Shown: positions 34,622-43,555, counted from the stretch's first letter. The stretch: DNA of 44,929 bases from Terriglobales bacterium (GCA_025451215.1 JANWKU010000203.1:1-44929), one strand, 5' to 3'. Numbers and translations are program-made. Notes: generated by a model from the sequence alone, not told the origin.

Positions 34622-36958
34622 ATGCGGATTCTTACCCGCTACATTCTGCGCGAAGTCGCCTCGCACGCGTTCATTGGATGCGCGCTGTTCACCTTCATTC
34701 TGTTCACACGCGATCTGGCGCGCATTTTGGAATTGGTTGTGCGCAACAGCGCTCCCGTGCCGAGCGTCGCGGAGATATTTTTTCTCACCGTGCCGGTAGC
34801 GCTCACTTACACCATTCCAATGGGAGTGCTGGTTGGAATTCTGATCGGGCTCAGCCGCCTCTCGGCGGACAGCGAAATTACCGCGATGCGCGCCAGCGGT
34901 CTAGGTGTGTGGAGCTTTCTGCGCATTACTTCCATTTTTGTGATTGCCGCGTGGCTGCTCGCGCTGGGCAACAGCGTCTACGTGGCTCCGAAATCGCAGG
35001 CGGCGCTGGCCCGGCTTCAAGACAAATTAAAAGCCTCGCAAATTTCTTTTGAAATCCAACCACGAGTTTTCTACGAAAACTTTTCACATCTGGTGCTTTA
35101 TATCCAGGACATCAAGGCCGCGCGGGGCGCCGCGATATGGAAGGGGATTTTCATCGCGGACACGGCGAATCCCTCCGCGCCCCGCATTACGTTGGCGCGA
35201 CAGGGAATTCTGGTGAGCGAAGGACCCAACCAGTTGCACCTTCATCTGGTGGACGGCTCAATGCACGAAACCGATCCGAAGTTCGCGGACGAATACAAGA
35301 TCTCGACGTTTAACGAGACCGACATTCCTATTGCCGTGCCGCAGAGCGACAAGAAGCAGGACGAGGAGCCGCTGCCGCTCGGGCAGATTCCGACTTCGCA
35401 GTTGCGTCCCGTGGGGAGGACCCTCAACAAATATGGCGGATGGTGGTATTACGTGGAATTCCATCGCCGCTTTGCTTTGCCCACAGCCTGCCTGGTGCTG
35501 GCGCTGGTCGGCATTCCGCTGGGACTTTCGTCGAAGAAAGGCGGAAAGTCGTTCGGCTTTGTGGTGACCATCTTGCTGGTATTCGCCTACTACCTGCTCT
35601 CGCTCATCGGCGTGTCGCTGGCTCGCCAGGGAAAAGTCTCACCCGCAGCGGGAGTGTGGATGGCCGATGTCGTATTTTTGCTGACGGGAGCTTTTTTGCT
35701 TTGGCGCGTGGAAAAGCGGCCGTTGGAGATCAGTTCCTGGAGTTGGTTTGGCGGCTCGCTCACCAAGAAATTTACCTGGCGTGCTAGGCCGTTCCGTCTT
35801 GCCGCCTCCAACGGCAACGCTTTTGAGAAAGCCGCTGGACGAAAACGGTTTTTCCGCGCCCGCTTCCCCATGATTCTGGACGATTATATTCTGCGCGATT
35901 TCGCCTTGTACTTCATCATGGTGCTTTCTACGTTCCTGATGTTGTTGCTGGTCTTCACTCTCTTCGAATTGCTCGGGGACATTCTGCGCACCCACGCCTC
36001 GCCGCTGATCGTCGCGGAATATCTGCTGAACGTGACGCCATACTTTTTTTATAACGTAGGCGCACCCATCTCCATGTTGCTGTCGGTGCTTATCACGCTC
36101 GGGCTGATGCAGCGCTCCAATGAAATTACGGCGATCAAGGCAACGGGAATAAGCATTTATCGAATTACGGTTCCCATCCTAGTAGTAGCCTTGCTGATGG
36201 CGGCGGGCCTGTTCTTCTTCGATCAATTTTATTTACCGGGCACCAACAAACGGCAAGACGCGCTGCGCAGCATGATTAAAGGCAAACCCGCGCAGACGTA
36301 TTTGAATCCCGACCGCAAGTGGATTTTCGGCCAGCATTCGGACATTTACTATTACCAATTCTTCGATTCGGAGCGCGATCAGTTCGGGAATTTAAATGTG
36401 TTTGAATTTGATCCGCAAACATTTCAACTGACCAGCCGCATGTATGCGGATCGCGCTCACTGGGACAGCGGACTCTCACGCTGGGTGTGCACGCAAGGCT
36501 GGGAGCGCGAGCTGCGCGGTTCCGCCATTAACAACTACCGAACCTTTGACGTGGCCACCTTTGCCACGGTCAATGAGCCACCGGGTTATTTCAAGAAGGA
36601 AGTCAAGCAATCATCTGAGATGAATTATGAGGAGTTAAGCCGCTATATTCACGACCTCCGGCAGAGCGGCTTTGAAGTTGTGCGATTGCAGGTGCAACTC
36701 GCGAAAAAAATTGCCTTCCCATTCATCACGCTAATTATGGCGATCCTGGCGATTCCCTTCGCTCTTTCGGTAGGAAAGCGGGGAACGGTGGCGGGCATTG
36801 CTGCGGCAGTCGGGGTGGCAGCGGCTTATATTGTGGTTTCAAGCCTTTTTGAAGCCATGGGCAACATCAGTCAACTGCCGCCCATTCTCGCGGCATGGTC
36901 GCCTGACTTGATTTTTGGGTTCCTCGGCGGCTACCTACTTTTGAAGGTTCCGAGTTGA
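34622..36958 (+). CDS. Fused LptF-LptG lipopolysaccharide export permease
   Basis: A 778-residue protein made of two YjgP/YjgQ (LptF/LptG) units in one chain. The first unit (residues 1 to about 385) begins MRILTRYILREVASHAFIGC, with three helices, a periplasmic jellyroll-type region, and three more helices (FALPTACLVLALVGIPLGLSS). A charged, Arg/Lys-rich linker (about 385-415) leads to the second unit beginning MILDDYILRDFALYFIMVLSTF at residue 417, with the same layout and ending in FPFITLIMAILAIPFALSVGKRGTV. In E. coli LptF and LptG are separate and form the LptB2FG transporter that extracts LPS. No lptB or lptC is nearby. An internal start at M417 could in principle give a separate LptG. 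Confidence 0.93.
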   Translation: MRILTRYILREVASHAFIGCALFTFILFTRDLARILELVVRNSAPVPSVAEIFFLTVPVALTYTIPMGVLVGILIGLSRLSADSEITAMRASGLGVWSFLRITSIFVIAAWLLALGNSVYVAPKSQAALARLQDKLKASQISFEIQPRVFYENFSHLVLYIQDIKAARGAAIWKGIFIADTANPSAPRITLARQGILVSEGPNQLHLHLVDGSMHETDPKFADEYKISTFNETDIPIAVPQSDKKQDEEPLPLGQIPTSQLRPVGRTLNKYGGWWYYVEFHRRFALPTACLVLALVGIPLGLSSKKGGKSFGFVVTILLVFAYYLLSLIGVSLARQGKVSPAAGVWMADVVFLLTGAFLLWRVEKRPLEISSWSWFGGSLTKKFTWRARPFRLAASNGNAFEKAAGRKRFFRARFPMILDDYILRDFALYFIMVLSTFLMLLLVFTLFELLGDILRTHASPLIVAEYLLNVTPYFFYNVGAPISMLLSVLITLGLMQRSNEITAIKATGISIYRITVPILVVALLMAAGLFFFDQFYLPGTNKRQDALRSMIKGKPAQTYLNPDRKWIFGQHSDIYYYQFFDSERDQFGNLNVFEFDPQTFQLTSRMYADRAHWDSGLSRWVCTQGWERELRGSAINNYRTFDVATFATVNEPPGYFKKEVKQSSEMNYEELSRYIHDLRQSGFEVVRLQVQLAKKIAFPFITLIMAILAIPFALSVGKRGTVAGIAAAVGVAAAYIVVSSLFEAMGNISQLPPILAAWSPDLIFGFLGGYLLLKVPS

Positions 36959-37015
36959 ACTTCGCAGGTCTTCTCGTTTGATCCTTGTTAATTTCAACCC
37001 GCGCCGCAAATATTG

Positions 37016-38209
37016 CTATTTAACAGCGAGCGCCACTGGTTGCCCTGACACGGTAGCCACTACGGGGCCTTGGGTAAGTGATCCAGTGGTGGAATCGTAA
37101 TTGAACGAAGAAATGGACGCGCTTCCGGCATTCGCGACAAAGACATAGTTGATCCCGTTTCCGACAGAATCACGGGAGGTGCCGGGTCTGGTAACGACCC
37201 AAGCTGGAGATGTGCCAACCGAAAGATTGGCCGGGGAAGTGGTGGTAAGAGCACCGCTACCGGCACTAATCTTGAAAGGCAAAATTTGATTCGATTGCTG
37301 CCCCACGACGAATAGAAACGGCCCCGATGGGTCCGTCGCCATCCGGGTTGGACCTACGCCGGCCGAGGCGGGGAATCCGCTGGCAATGGCCGTCAGACTT
37401 CCATCCGGACTGTTCACATCATGGCAGGTATTGGGGTGTGCCTGATCACAGATAATGAAGCCCGAAATCTGGTTCGTGCCGAAGGTGGTGACATAAAGAA
37501 ACGCACCGCCCGGTGAAATTGTAAGGCCCGCAGGAGACGAAACCACCGAGTTGGTGGCCGCTGTGAGTGAATTGATGGATGTGAGATTTCCGCTGGAGTC
37601 TATGGAAAACGCGGCCACGGAGCTATCAAACGTATCGGCCACGTACAGAAATTTCGTGTCGGAGGTGACCGCCAATGCGGAGGGTCCAGGATTTAGCGTC
37701 GCTCCCGGAGCCTCGACAGGAACCGGCGCGCCCACCTGCGTAATCCCGGTACCGGAGACCGCGAATACCAGAACACTTCCTGATGCTGGATCGCCGGCAT
37801 TTCCCTGATTAGCTACAAACAGAAACTTCCCTGAGGAATCCACGATAAGGTCCTGCGGGGAAAGGTCTTGCGCGTTGACGCCGGAAAATGCAACCGTGGT
37901 TACGGTGCCCAAGCTGCCATCCGTGTTCACGGGGGCGCTCCAAACGCTGCCTTCCGCGTTCACTCCATACAAGGCGGTACCGTCAGGACTGAGGACCATG
38001 GCTCGCGGCGTCCCTTGCACGCCTGCGGGTTTGTTGATCGCAGTAAGATTCCCATTGGAAAGATCAATTGCGAACGAATAGACCGAAGAATTTCCCTGGG
38101 TGGCGACAAAAAGGAGACCGTCCGAAGAGGATGAGAAATTTGAGGTGCAACTTGTCAGGACACCGAATGAAATCACCACCAGCAGACCCGCGAGAAAACG
38201 GCACTTCAT
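37016..38209 (-). CDS. Beta-propeller lipoprotein (lactonase/YncE-like)
   Basis: A 397-residue lipoprotein. The leader MKCRFLAGLLVVISFGVLTSC ends in a lipobox, so the start at 38209 is preferred over an upstream GTG-type frame at 38230. The rest consists of repeated blades: LLFVATQGNSSVYSFAIDLSNGNLTAI, then ALYGVNAEGSVW, KFLFVANQGN, KFLYVADTFDSSVAAFSID, and FLYVTTFGTNQISGF, typical of 7-bladed propellers of the 6-phosphogluconolactonase/YncE type. Catalytic residues of true lactonases cannot be assigned, so it may be structural or ligand-binding. It is single, convergent with the LptFG gene. Confidence 0.85.
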   Translation of the reverse strand: MKCRFLAGLLVVISFGVLTSCTSNFSSSSDGLLFVATQGNSSVYSFAIDLSNGNLTAINKPAGVQGTPRAMVLSPDGTALYGVNAEGSVWSAPVNTDGSLGTVTTVAFSGVNAQDLSPQDLIVDSSGKFLFVANQGNAGDPASGSVLVFAVSGTGITQVGAPVPVEAPGATLNPGPSALAVTSDTKFLYVADTFDSSVAAFSIDSSGNLTSINSLTAATNSVVSSPAGLTISPGGAFLYVTTFGTNQISGFIICDQAHPNTCHDVNSPDGSLTAIASGFPASAGVGPTRMATDPSGPFLFVVGQQSNQILPFKISAGSGALTTTSPANLSVGTSPAWVVTRPGTSRDSVGNGINYVFVANAGSASISSFNYDSTTGSLTQGPVVATVSGQPVALAVK

Positions 38210-38387
38210 CCTTATAAATCTCCCTGTCATTGGCTTTGGAACCGGCCCCGCCTTAGTGGCTGATCCGCCCTATATGTGGTTTCAGAGTACTCAATTGTGT
38301 ATCAGGAATGCGGGGGAAGAGCAAACCCCCACAGAGTTTGAGACGGGAACGGGAAACAAAGTTGTCTGGAATACGGTGCTGCTTCAT

Positions 38388-39791
38388 TTAGCGGCCTGCC
38401 AGATTGAACGCTTCCGGAGGCTTGACCGCTGCTAAGGTATGCGGGTCTGCGAGGGGAAGCCGAATTTCAACGGTCAAGCCGCCCTCTTTACGGTTGGAGG
38501 CGCGCACTGTTCCGCCATGCAGTTCCACCGCGCGCTCGGTAATCGCCAAGCCCAGCCCTGCTCCGCCCGTCTGGCGGCCACGCGCATCATCTATGCGGTA
38601 GAACGGAAGGAAAATTTTCTCGAGCGAATCCTCCGGAACTCCAGGTCCGGAGTCGGAGACGCGGACCATCGCTTCCGGCTGGAATTCCCGGTCCCCCTGT
38701 TCCAGGCGCACTTCTACATCGGAACCTTCCGCCGTATAGCGCACGGCATTGCGAACTACATTTTCAATCGCGCTGTGCAACAAAGCCGGATTTCCGTTCA
38801 CCATGCAAGCATCCTGAATGACGGCAACGACATGGCAGCCGCGCCCCTGGGCCTCGAAATCGGCGTCCTCGGCGATTTCCGTGATCAGGTCCGCCAAATC
38901 TACCGGCCACTTACGCGCACCGTCAACACTGGCATCGAGACGGGCGATGGTGAGCAGCCGTTCTACCAGTTCGTTCAAGCGGTTCGATTCCAAATCCATG
39001 CGATCAAGAAACGCTTCGGCTTCCGGGCCCGAGCGCTGCCGTGCCAGGGCCAAAGCTACGTTGATTCGGGCCAGTGGGGAACGAAGTTCATGGGAGATAT
39101 CGTTGAGCAGGCGGGCTTGCGCCTTCACGAGTTTTTCCAGCCGTTCGGCCATGGTGTCGAAATCGCGCACCAGTTGGGCAATCTCATCCCCTTGGCGGGA
39201 ACTGTGTCCACCAGCCCGGGCGGAAAGATCGCCGGCAGCGAGTTTTTGCGTGGCGGCCCGCAGGCGCACTACGGGGCCGGTAAGGTAACCAGCGAGCAAA
39301 TAGCAGACAAGGCCCGAAGAAATGATTCCAATGAGGATTCCTCGCCAAGTCATCGCCCGAGGACCAAATGGACCAGAAGGCGGCTGGATGGTTACCAAGG
39401 TGTAACGATGACCGCTCGAGGAAGTCAAGGATTGGCGCAGGACGATAAAGCGCGGAATCGCTCCCCAGAAATCTCCGGAGACTCCGGGCGGCTGGCGATC
39501 ACCTCTTCGTATCCACTCCGGAGTTTGCCGGCCATTTAGGTCTTCTCCCTGATCGTTCAAAAGGACGCCGCGAATATGCTGGGAATCTCTAAGGCTCTCA
39601 AAATATTTATGCAGCGCATCGGTACCGCCTTGTTCGTATGCCAGTACAGCATCGTTGAAAATTTTTGATTGTGCGGCTTGAGTGCCAGCCTCACCCTGTT
39701 GGCGGATGACCCACGTGACCAGGACGACCAGGACGAAGAACAACGCCTGGGCAATCCAGAAAGAGATAAATATTTTGGTGAAGATTTTCAT
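38388..39791 (-). CDS. cpxA: Sensor histidine kinase, CpxA-like
   Basis: A 467-residue inner-membrane histidine kinase. Two membrane helices (about 8-28 and 150-170) enclose a 120-residue periplasmic sensor domain. A HAMP domain follows (170-222: YLTGPVVRLRAATQKLAAGDLSAR), then the dimerisation/phosphorylation helix with H234 in DISHELRSPLARI, a motif characteristic of CpxA. The ATP-binding domain shows NPALLHSAIENVVRNAVRYT, VSDSGPGVPE and GGAGLGLAITERAVELHGG. The response regulator gene lies 30 bases upstream on the same strand. Envelope-stress sensing is inferred from similarity to CpxA and the CpxP-like gene beside it. Confidence 0.9.
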   Translation of the reverse strand: MKIFTKIFISFWIAQALFFVLVVLVTWVIRQQGEAGTQAAQSKIFNDAVLAYEQGGTDALHKYFESLRDSQHIRGVLLNDQGEDLNGRQTPEWIRRGDRQPPGVSGDFWGAIPRFIVLRQSLTSSSGHRYTLVTIQPPSGPFGPRAMTWRGILIGIISSGLVCYLLAGYLTGPVVRLRAATQKLAAGDLSARAGGHSSRQGDEIAQLVRDFDTMAERLEKLVKAQARLLNDISHELRSPLARINVALALARQRSGPEAEAFLDRMDLESNRLNELVERLLTIARLDASVDGARKWPVDLADLITEIAEDADFEAQGRGCHVVAVIQDACMVNGNPALLHSAIENVVRNAVRYTAEGSDVEVRLEQGDREFQPEAMVRVSDSGPGVPEDSLEKIFLPFYRIDDARGRQTGGAGLGLAITERAVELHGGTVRASNRKEGGLTVEIRLPLADPHTLAAVKPPEAFNLAGR

Positions 39792-39821
39792 TTTTTGCGT
39801 TCTTATGCGTCCCGGCCCAGT

Positions 39822-40514
39822 CTAACGAGGTCGCGCAAAAATGTACCCGACCCCTCGCACCGTCTTAATGTGGTCATCGCCCGCGTCGCTGTCTCCTAGC
39901 TTTTTTCGCAGCTTGCTCACGTGCATATCAATGCTGCGGTCAAAGGGAGAAAACTTGCGGCTCAATACAGAATCCACGAGCCGCTCCCGCGTCACCACGC
40001 GGCCGGCTTCGCGCAGCAAAACTTCAAGCAAATTGAACTCCACCGACGTCAAGTCAAGCGGCTCGCCATTTTGCCGGACGCTCCTGGTTGCCGGATCGAG
40101 TTCGACGTCCCCAACTTTTACCGCTTCCGGGATGCCATCGCCGTTGCCTCCTGCGGTAGTACGGCGCAGTACCGCGCGAATCCTCGCCACAAGTTCGCGG
40201 GGATTGAAGGGCTTTGGCAAATAATCATCAGCGCCAATTTCCAGTCCAACAATTCGGTCCACATCTTCACCGCGCGCGGTAAGCAGCAAAACGGGAATTC
40301 GCGATTTGTCGCGCATGTTGCGCAGCACGTCAAAGCCGTTCATTCCGGGAAGCATGACGTCCAGCACGACCAGCAAATAGTTTCCGTTGAGCGCGCGATC
40401 CAGCCCGACTCTTCCGTCATGCACCGCTTCCACCTGGAAGCCTTCCGGAGCAAGATACTCCGACACCAGTCCGCAGAGTTCAACGTCGTCGTCAATGACC
40501 AGGATGCGATCCAC
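39822..40514 (-). CDS. cpxR: Response regulator, OmpR/CpxR-like
   Basis: A 230-residue winged-helix response regulator. The receiver has D8-D10 acidic cluster, the phosphorylation site D52 (LDVMLPG), T79 and K101 (LPKPFNPREL). The DNA-binding domain is PLDLTSVEFNLLEVLLREAGRVVTRERLV, then DRSIDMHVSKLRKKLGD and IKTVRGVGYIF. The GTG start has AGGAG five bases upstream. It is first in an operon with the CpxA-like kinase and divergent from the CpxP-like gene, across a region containing GTAAA-N5-GTAAA boxes, the site recognised by E. coli CpxR. The CpxR assignment therefore rests on sequence, partner and operator together. Confidence 0.93.
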   Translation of the reverse strand: MDRILVIDDDVELCGLVSEYLAPEGFQVEAVHDGRVGLDRALNGNYLLVVLDVMLPGMNGFDVLRNMRDKSRIPVLLLTARGEDVDRIVGLEIGADDYLPKPFNPRELVARIRAVLRRTTAGGNGDGIPEAVKVGDVELDPATRSVRQNGEPLDLTSVEFNLLEVLLREAGRVVTRERLVDSVLSRKFSPFDRSIDMHVSKLRKKLGDSDAGDDHIKTVRGVGYIFARPR

Positions 40515-40573
40515 GCTAGCTCCTAACTCTTTTTATTCTTTCAGCTTCTCACAGCAGCGGCAGCCATTTTCGA

Positions 40574-40641
40574 GTAAAGAAGTGTCAATGTCCAGCGATT
40601 GTCACTTTACAAAACTTTACTCCAGTTGACTGACTCTTTAC
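40574..40641. promoter_or_regulatory. CpxR-type box array between cpxR and cpxP
   Basis: The E. coli CpxR consensus is GTAAA-N5-GTAAA. Here TTTAC-AAAAC-TTTAC (40606-40620) is an exact match on the minus strand, GTAAA-GAAGT-GTCAA (40574-40588) is a one-mismatch match on the plus strand, and another TTTAC half-site is at 40637-40641, 21 bases from the previous one. The array lies 91-158 bases upstream of the cpxP-like ATG and 60-127 bases upstream of the cpxR start. A TTGACA (complement of 40583-40588) overlaps the left box. It probably controls both directions. Confidence 0.75.
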
Positions 40642-40731
40642 CGCTTTCCGTAGGGAATGGTGTTCATATAAGTGCAAGCAAATTTAGCCGCCTTCCAGAG
40701 AATTCATTGGAGGGTCGGAGGTGAATTAGCA

Positions 40732-41235
40732 ATGAAATCCAATCGTTTGAAATTTATTGGCGGGGCAGTGGTAGTTACGCTACTGGTGGCTATCACAGCC
40801 GTTTCGGAAACCGCAGGCCGGCACGGCCACTGGGGTGGACGGGATGGAATGTTCGGCGGAGCGGGCCTCGGATTTATGGTCCACCGTTTGGACCTGACCG
40901 ATGCGCAGAAGGCGCAAGCCAAACAGATCATGATCAATGAGAAATCGGCATTCCAACCACTCATGCAGCAAATGCGGCAAAACCGCGCGCAGGAACGGCA
41001 GCTTGTAGAGGCCGCCAGTTTTGATCAGGCGCAGGCACAGGCCTTGGCCGCGCAGCAGTCACAAACTGTCGCCCAATTGACAGTTGAAAAGATGCGTATG
41101 GAGTCGCAGTTTTATCAAATTCTGACTCCGGACCAGAAAACAAAGCTGAATGCGATGTTGGACAAGCGCGCCGAGCGCTTCCAGCAGCACCAGCAAGGAC
41201 AGCAACCGGATCAACAGCAACCAGCGAACCAATAA
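40732..41235 (+). CDS. CpxP/Spy-like periplasmic protein
   Basis: A 167-residue exported protein of the CpxP/Spy (LTxxQ motif) family. A signal peptide covers about residues 1-28 (GAVVVTLLVAITAVSETAG). Two LTxxQ motifs are visible, LTDAQ at 55-59 and LTPDQ at 131-135, on an otherwise helical, Gln-rich chain; the tail is Gln/Pro-rich. The ATG at 40732 has GGAGGT nine bases upstream. In enterobacteria CpxP is a chaperone and inhibitor of the CpxA sensor and is activated by CpxR; here the gene is divergent from the cpxRA-like genes and preceded by CpxR-type boxes, so the same feedback arrangement is inferred. Confidence 0.88.
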   Translation: MKSNRLKFIGGAVVVTLLVAITAVSETAGRHGHWGGRDGMFGGAGLGFMVHRLDLTDAQKAQAKQIMINEKSAFQPLMQQMRQNRAQERQLVEAASFDQAQAQALAAQQSQTVAQLTVEKMRMESQFYQILTPDQKTKLNAMLDKRAERFQQHQQGQQPDQQQPANQ

Positions 41236-41241
41236 CGTGAT

Positions 41242-41276
41242 AAGGGGAGGGGAACTTTCCTCCCCTTAATTTTTTT
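41242..41276 (+). terminator. Rho-independent terminator after the cpxP-like gene
   Basis: AAGGGGAGG (41242-41250) and CCTCCCCTT (41259-41267) form a perfect 9-bp stem with an 8-base loop, followed by AATTTTTTT. It lies seven bases after the stop codon. It is the clearest intrinsic terminator in the window. Confidence 0.93.
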
Positions 41277-41288
41277 CACCGAACCTAA

Positions 41289-41317
41289 TTGTTCTGTTTG
41301 AACTTGTTCTGTTTGAA
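41289..41317. repeat. 14-bp tandem direct repeat before a small gene
   Basis: TTGTTCTGTTTGAA occurs at 41289-41302 and 41304-41317 with one base between, a 15-base period. It ends 18 bases before the ATG of the 76-residue gene, so it occupies that gene's promoter or leader. Probably a slippage duplication. Confidence 0.7.
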
Positions 41318-41335
41318 GCTGGAATCGAGGTAACC

Positions 41336-41566
41336 ATGGCCACGGCGACGATCAACAGAAATGTATTGCTGGATGCAATCGTGAACGAAATGGCATCTGG
41401 CGTGGATAAAGCAGTGGAATGCTGGATGGCCCAGATTGAACAGATTTTCGAAGATACCCGGCTCACCACCCTGGGACGGATGAATGCCATCCATGAAGTG
41501 GTCCAACACTATAAACAATTAACCGGCAAAGAACGTCTGGAGTTTCGAGGCCAGAAAACTATTTGA
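41336..41566 (+). CDS. Small helical hypothetical protein
   Basis: A 76-residue protein of unrecognised family. It is predicted helical and amphipathic: RNVLLDAIVNEMASGVDKAVECWMAQIEQIFEDTRLTTLGRMNAIHEVVQHYKQLTG. No signal peptide or membrane helix is present. GAGGT five bases before the ATG is a good ribosome site. It is followed 12 bases later by a 38-codon membrane-like frame. Function is unknown; its position after the cpxP terminator implies its own promoter. Confidence 0.65.
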   Translation: MATATINRNVLLDAIVNEMASGVDKAVECWMAQIEQIFEDTRLTTLGRMNAIHEVVQHYKQLTGKERLEFRGQKTI

Positions 41567-41578
41567 AGGTAGTTGGTC

Positions 41579-41695
41579 ATGAATATTGATGTTCTGTATT
41601 CATACGTAGCGAGTTGTGGCTGGGTATTTTTAACCGGCTGGACGCTATTGCTCGTGCTGGCTTGCGCGGATGCGTTCCGGCACGACCGAGTGTGA
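41579..41695 (+). CDS. Possible 38-residue membrane peptide
   Basis: A short frame beginning ATG with AAGGTAG upstream, 12 bases after the 76-residue gene. The translation starts MNIDVLYSYVASCG, continues into WVFLTGWTLLLVLACA, a single hydrophobic helix, and ends DAFRHDRV. The helix with a charged C-terminal tail is typical of small bacterial membrane peptides. It is below the usual gene-finding length, and chance cannot be excluded. Confidence 0.4.
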   Translation: MNIDVLYSYVASCGWVFLTGWTLLLVLACADAFRHDRV

Positions 41696-41773
41696 CGGGC
41701 TCTCTCCCCGTCGCCTGAGTGGGCGCGGCAAAATTGCACCTGGGACTGGTAGAATCGCATCTACTAGAAACTG

Positions 41774-43525
41774 ATGCTCCCGAAAAGTCTGCGCCCACTC
41801 ACCCCTTACCTCAAAAAATACCGCGTGCAGTACGCGTGGAGCGTGCTTTGCGTGTTCCTGAACAACGGCACCGCCGTCCTTCTGCCGTTTATTGTAGGTA
41901 AGGCCATCGGCGACCTGTGGCACGGCGTAACCCAGCACAAACTATTGGTGTATGCATCGCTTCTTCTGGCAATTGCCGGGGTCAAAGGCATATTCCAGTA
42001 TCTGACCCGCTGGATCATGATCGGCATTTCGCGCGAGATCGAATTCGACCTTCGCAACGACCTCTTCCTTCACCTCGAAACTCTTTCTCATTCGTATTAT
42101 CAGCGAAACCGCACTGGCGACATCATGGCCCGGGCCACGAATGACCTGAACGCGGTGCGGCAGCTCCTGGGCCCGGCGATAATGTATTCCGCGAATACGA
42201 TTGTTTCCACGGCGGCGGCGCTGGGATTCATGATCAGCATCAGCCCCAAGCTCACGCTCTACGCTTTCCTTCCTTTGCCTCTGGTCAGCATTGTGATCCA
42301 GTATTTTGGAAGGCAGATTCACGACCGCTTTGAGAAAATCCAGGCGCAGTTTTCCGAGATTTCAGCCCGCGTGCAGGAGAATTTCTCCGGCGTCCGCGTG
42401 ATTCGAGCGTACGTGCAGGAAGATGCCGAGATCGCAGGCTTTGAGAAATCGAACAAGGAATACATTGACCGCAGCCTGTTCCTTATTCGCCTTACGGGAA
42501 TGTTGTGGCCGACGCTGGAGTTGATGATCGGCCTGGCGATTGTGCTCGTGGTGTGGCTGGGCGGGCGTGAAGTCATCAATGGACGAATGGATGTGGGCGG
42601 CTTTACCGCTTTCAACCTGTACATGGTACAACTCACCTGGCCTGTGATCGCGCTGGGTTGGGTCATTAATCTTTTTCAGCGCGGCACGGCGTCCATGGGA
42701 CGCATCAACGAAATTTTGCACGAGAAGCCGGACGTTCAGGATGATCCGGCATTGATCCGGAAACCGGCAACGGTTGAGATCCGTGGCGACATTGAATTCC
42801 GCAATTTGAATTTTGCCTATAACGGCGTACCGATTCTGCGCGATGTGAATTTGCACATTCCGGCGGGGAGCAGCCTGGCAATCGTAGGCCCCACCGGCTC
42901 GGGCAAAACCACGCTGATGAATCTGATTCCCCGCATTTACGATGCGGCACCGGACAGTGTGCTGATTGACGGCGTCCCGTTACGCGAATACCCGCTGGAA
43001 ACGCTGCGAAAAAATATTGGCTTTGTCCCGCAGGAAACTTTCCTTTTCAGCGAGACAGTCGGTGAAAACATTGCCTTTGGCGTGGAAAATACCGATGAGG
43101 CCCAAATACGCGCCGCAGCAGAGGCGGCGAACATCGCGGGAGATATTGAAGGCTTTCCGGAGAAATATCAGACCATGGTAGGAGAGCGCGGCATTACACT
43201 TTCTGGCGGACAAAAACAACGGACTGCCATCGCCCGCGCGCTGATTCGCAATCCGCGAATCCTGATCCTCGACGATGCGCTCTCCAGCGTGGACACGCAG
43301 ACCGAAGACAAAATCCTGAACCATCTGCGCGAAGTGATGCACGGACGCACCACCATCTTCATTTCGCACCGGGTTTCTACAGTGCGCAACGCCGATATGA
43401 TTGCCGTGCTTCACGCCGGTCGCATTGTGGAACAGGGCACACACGAAGAACTGCTGACGCTGAACGGCTACTATTCTGACCTGTACAACAAGCAATTGCT
43501 CGAAGAAGAGCTGGCCGAAGTTTGA
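41774..43525 (+). CDS. ABC exporter, fused permease-ATPase (MsbA/MdlB-like)
   Basis: A 583-residue type IV (type I exporter) half-transporter that works as a dimer. Six membrane helices in residues 15-300 are followed by an ATPase domain: Walker A GPTGSGKTT at about 372-380, the signature LSGGQKQR, Walker B ILILDDALSSVD, and the switch His in ISHRVSTV. PQETFLFSETVGENI is the Q-loop region. The substrate cannot be told; lipid-linked or drug export is typical. A methyltransferase and an FAD oxidoreductase follow closely (30-base gap, then 8-base overlap), so it may export their product. Confidence 0.93.
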   Translation: MLPKSLRPLTPYLKKYRVQYAWSVLCVFLNNGTAVLLPFIVGKAIGDLWHGVTQHKLLVYASLLLAIAGVKGIFQYLTRWIMIGISREIEFDLRNDLFLHLETLSHSYYQRNRTGDIMARATNDLNAVRQLLGPAIMYSANTIVSTAAALGFMISISPKLTLYAFLPLPLVSIVIQYFGRQIHDRFEKIQAQFSEISARVQENFSGVRVIRAYVQEDAEIAGFEKSNKEYIDRSLFLIRLTGMLWPTLELMIGLAIVLVVWLGGREVINGRMDVGGFTAFNLYMVQLTWPVIALGWVINLFQRGTASMGRINEILHEKPDVQDDPALIRKPATVEIRGDIEFRNLNFAYNGVPILRDVNLHIPAGSSLAIVGPTGSGKTTLMNLIPRIYDAAPDSVLIDGVPLREYPLETLRKNIGFVPQETFLFSETVGENIAFGVENTDEAQIRAAAEAANIAGDIEGFPEKYQTMVGERGITLSGGQKQRTAIARALIRNPRILILDDALSSVDTQTEDKILNHLREVMHGRTTIFISHRVSTVRNADMIAVLHAGRIVEQGTHEELLTLNGYYSDLYNKQLLEEELAEV

Positions 43526-43555
43526 TTCTCGCCTGCCTCCGGCATCCAATCCCTC

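Noticed and set aside
38439-39539. A 366-codon plus-strand frame antisense to the CpxA-like kinase
   Set aside because: The kinase on the minus strand has all its motifs; the antisense frame has none and starts inside it.
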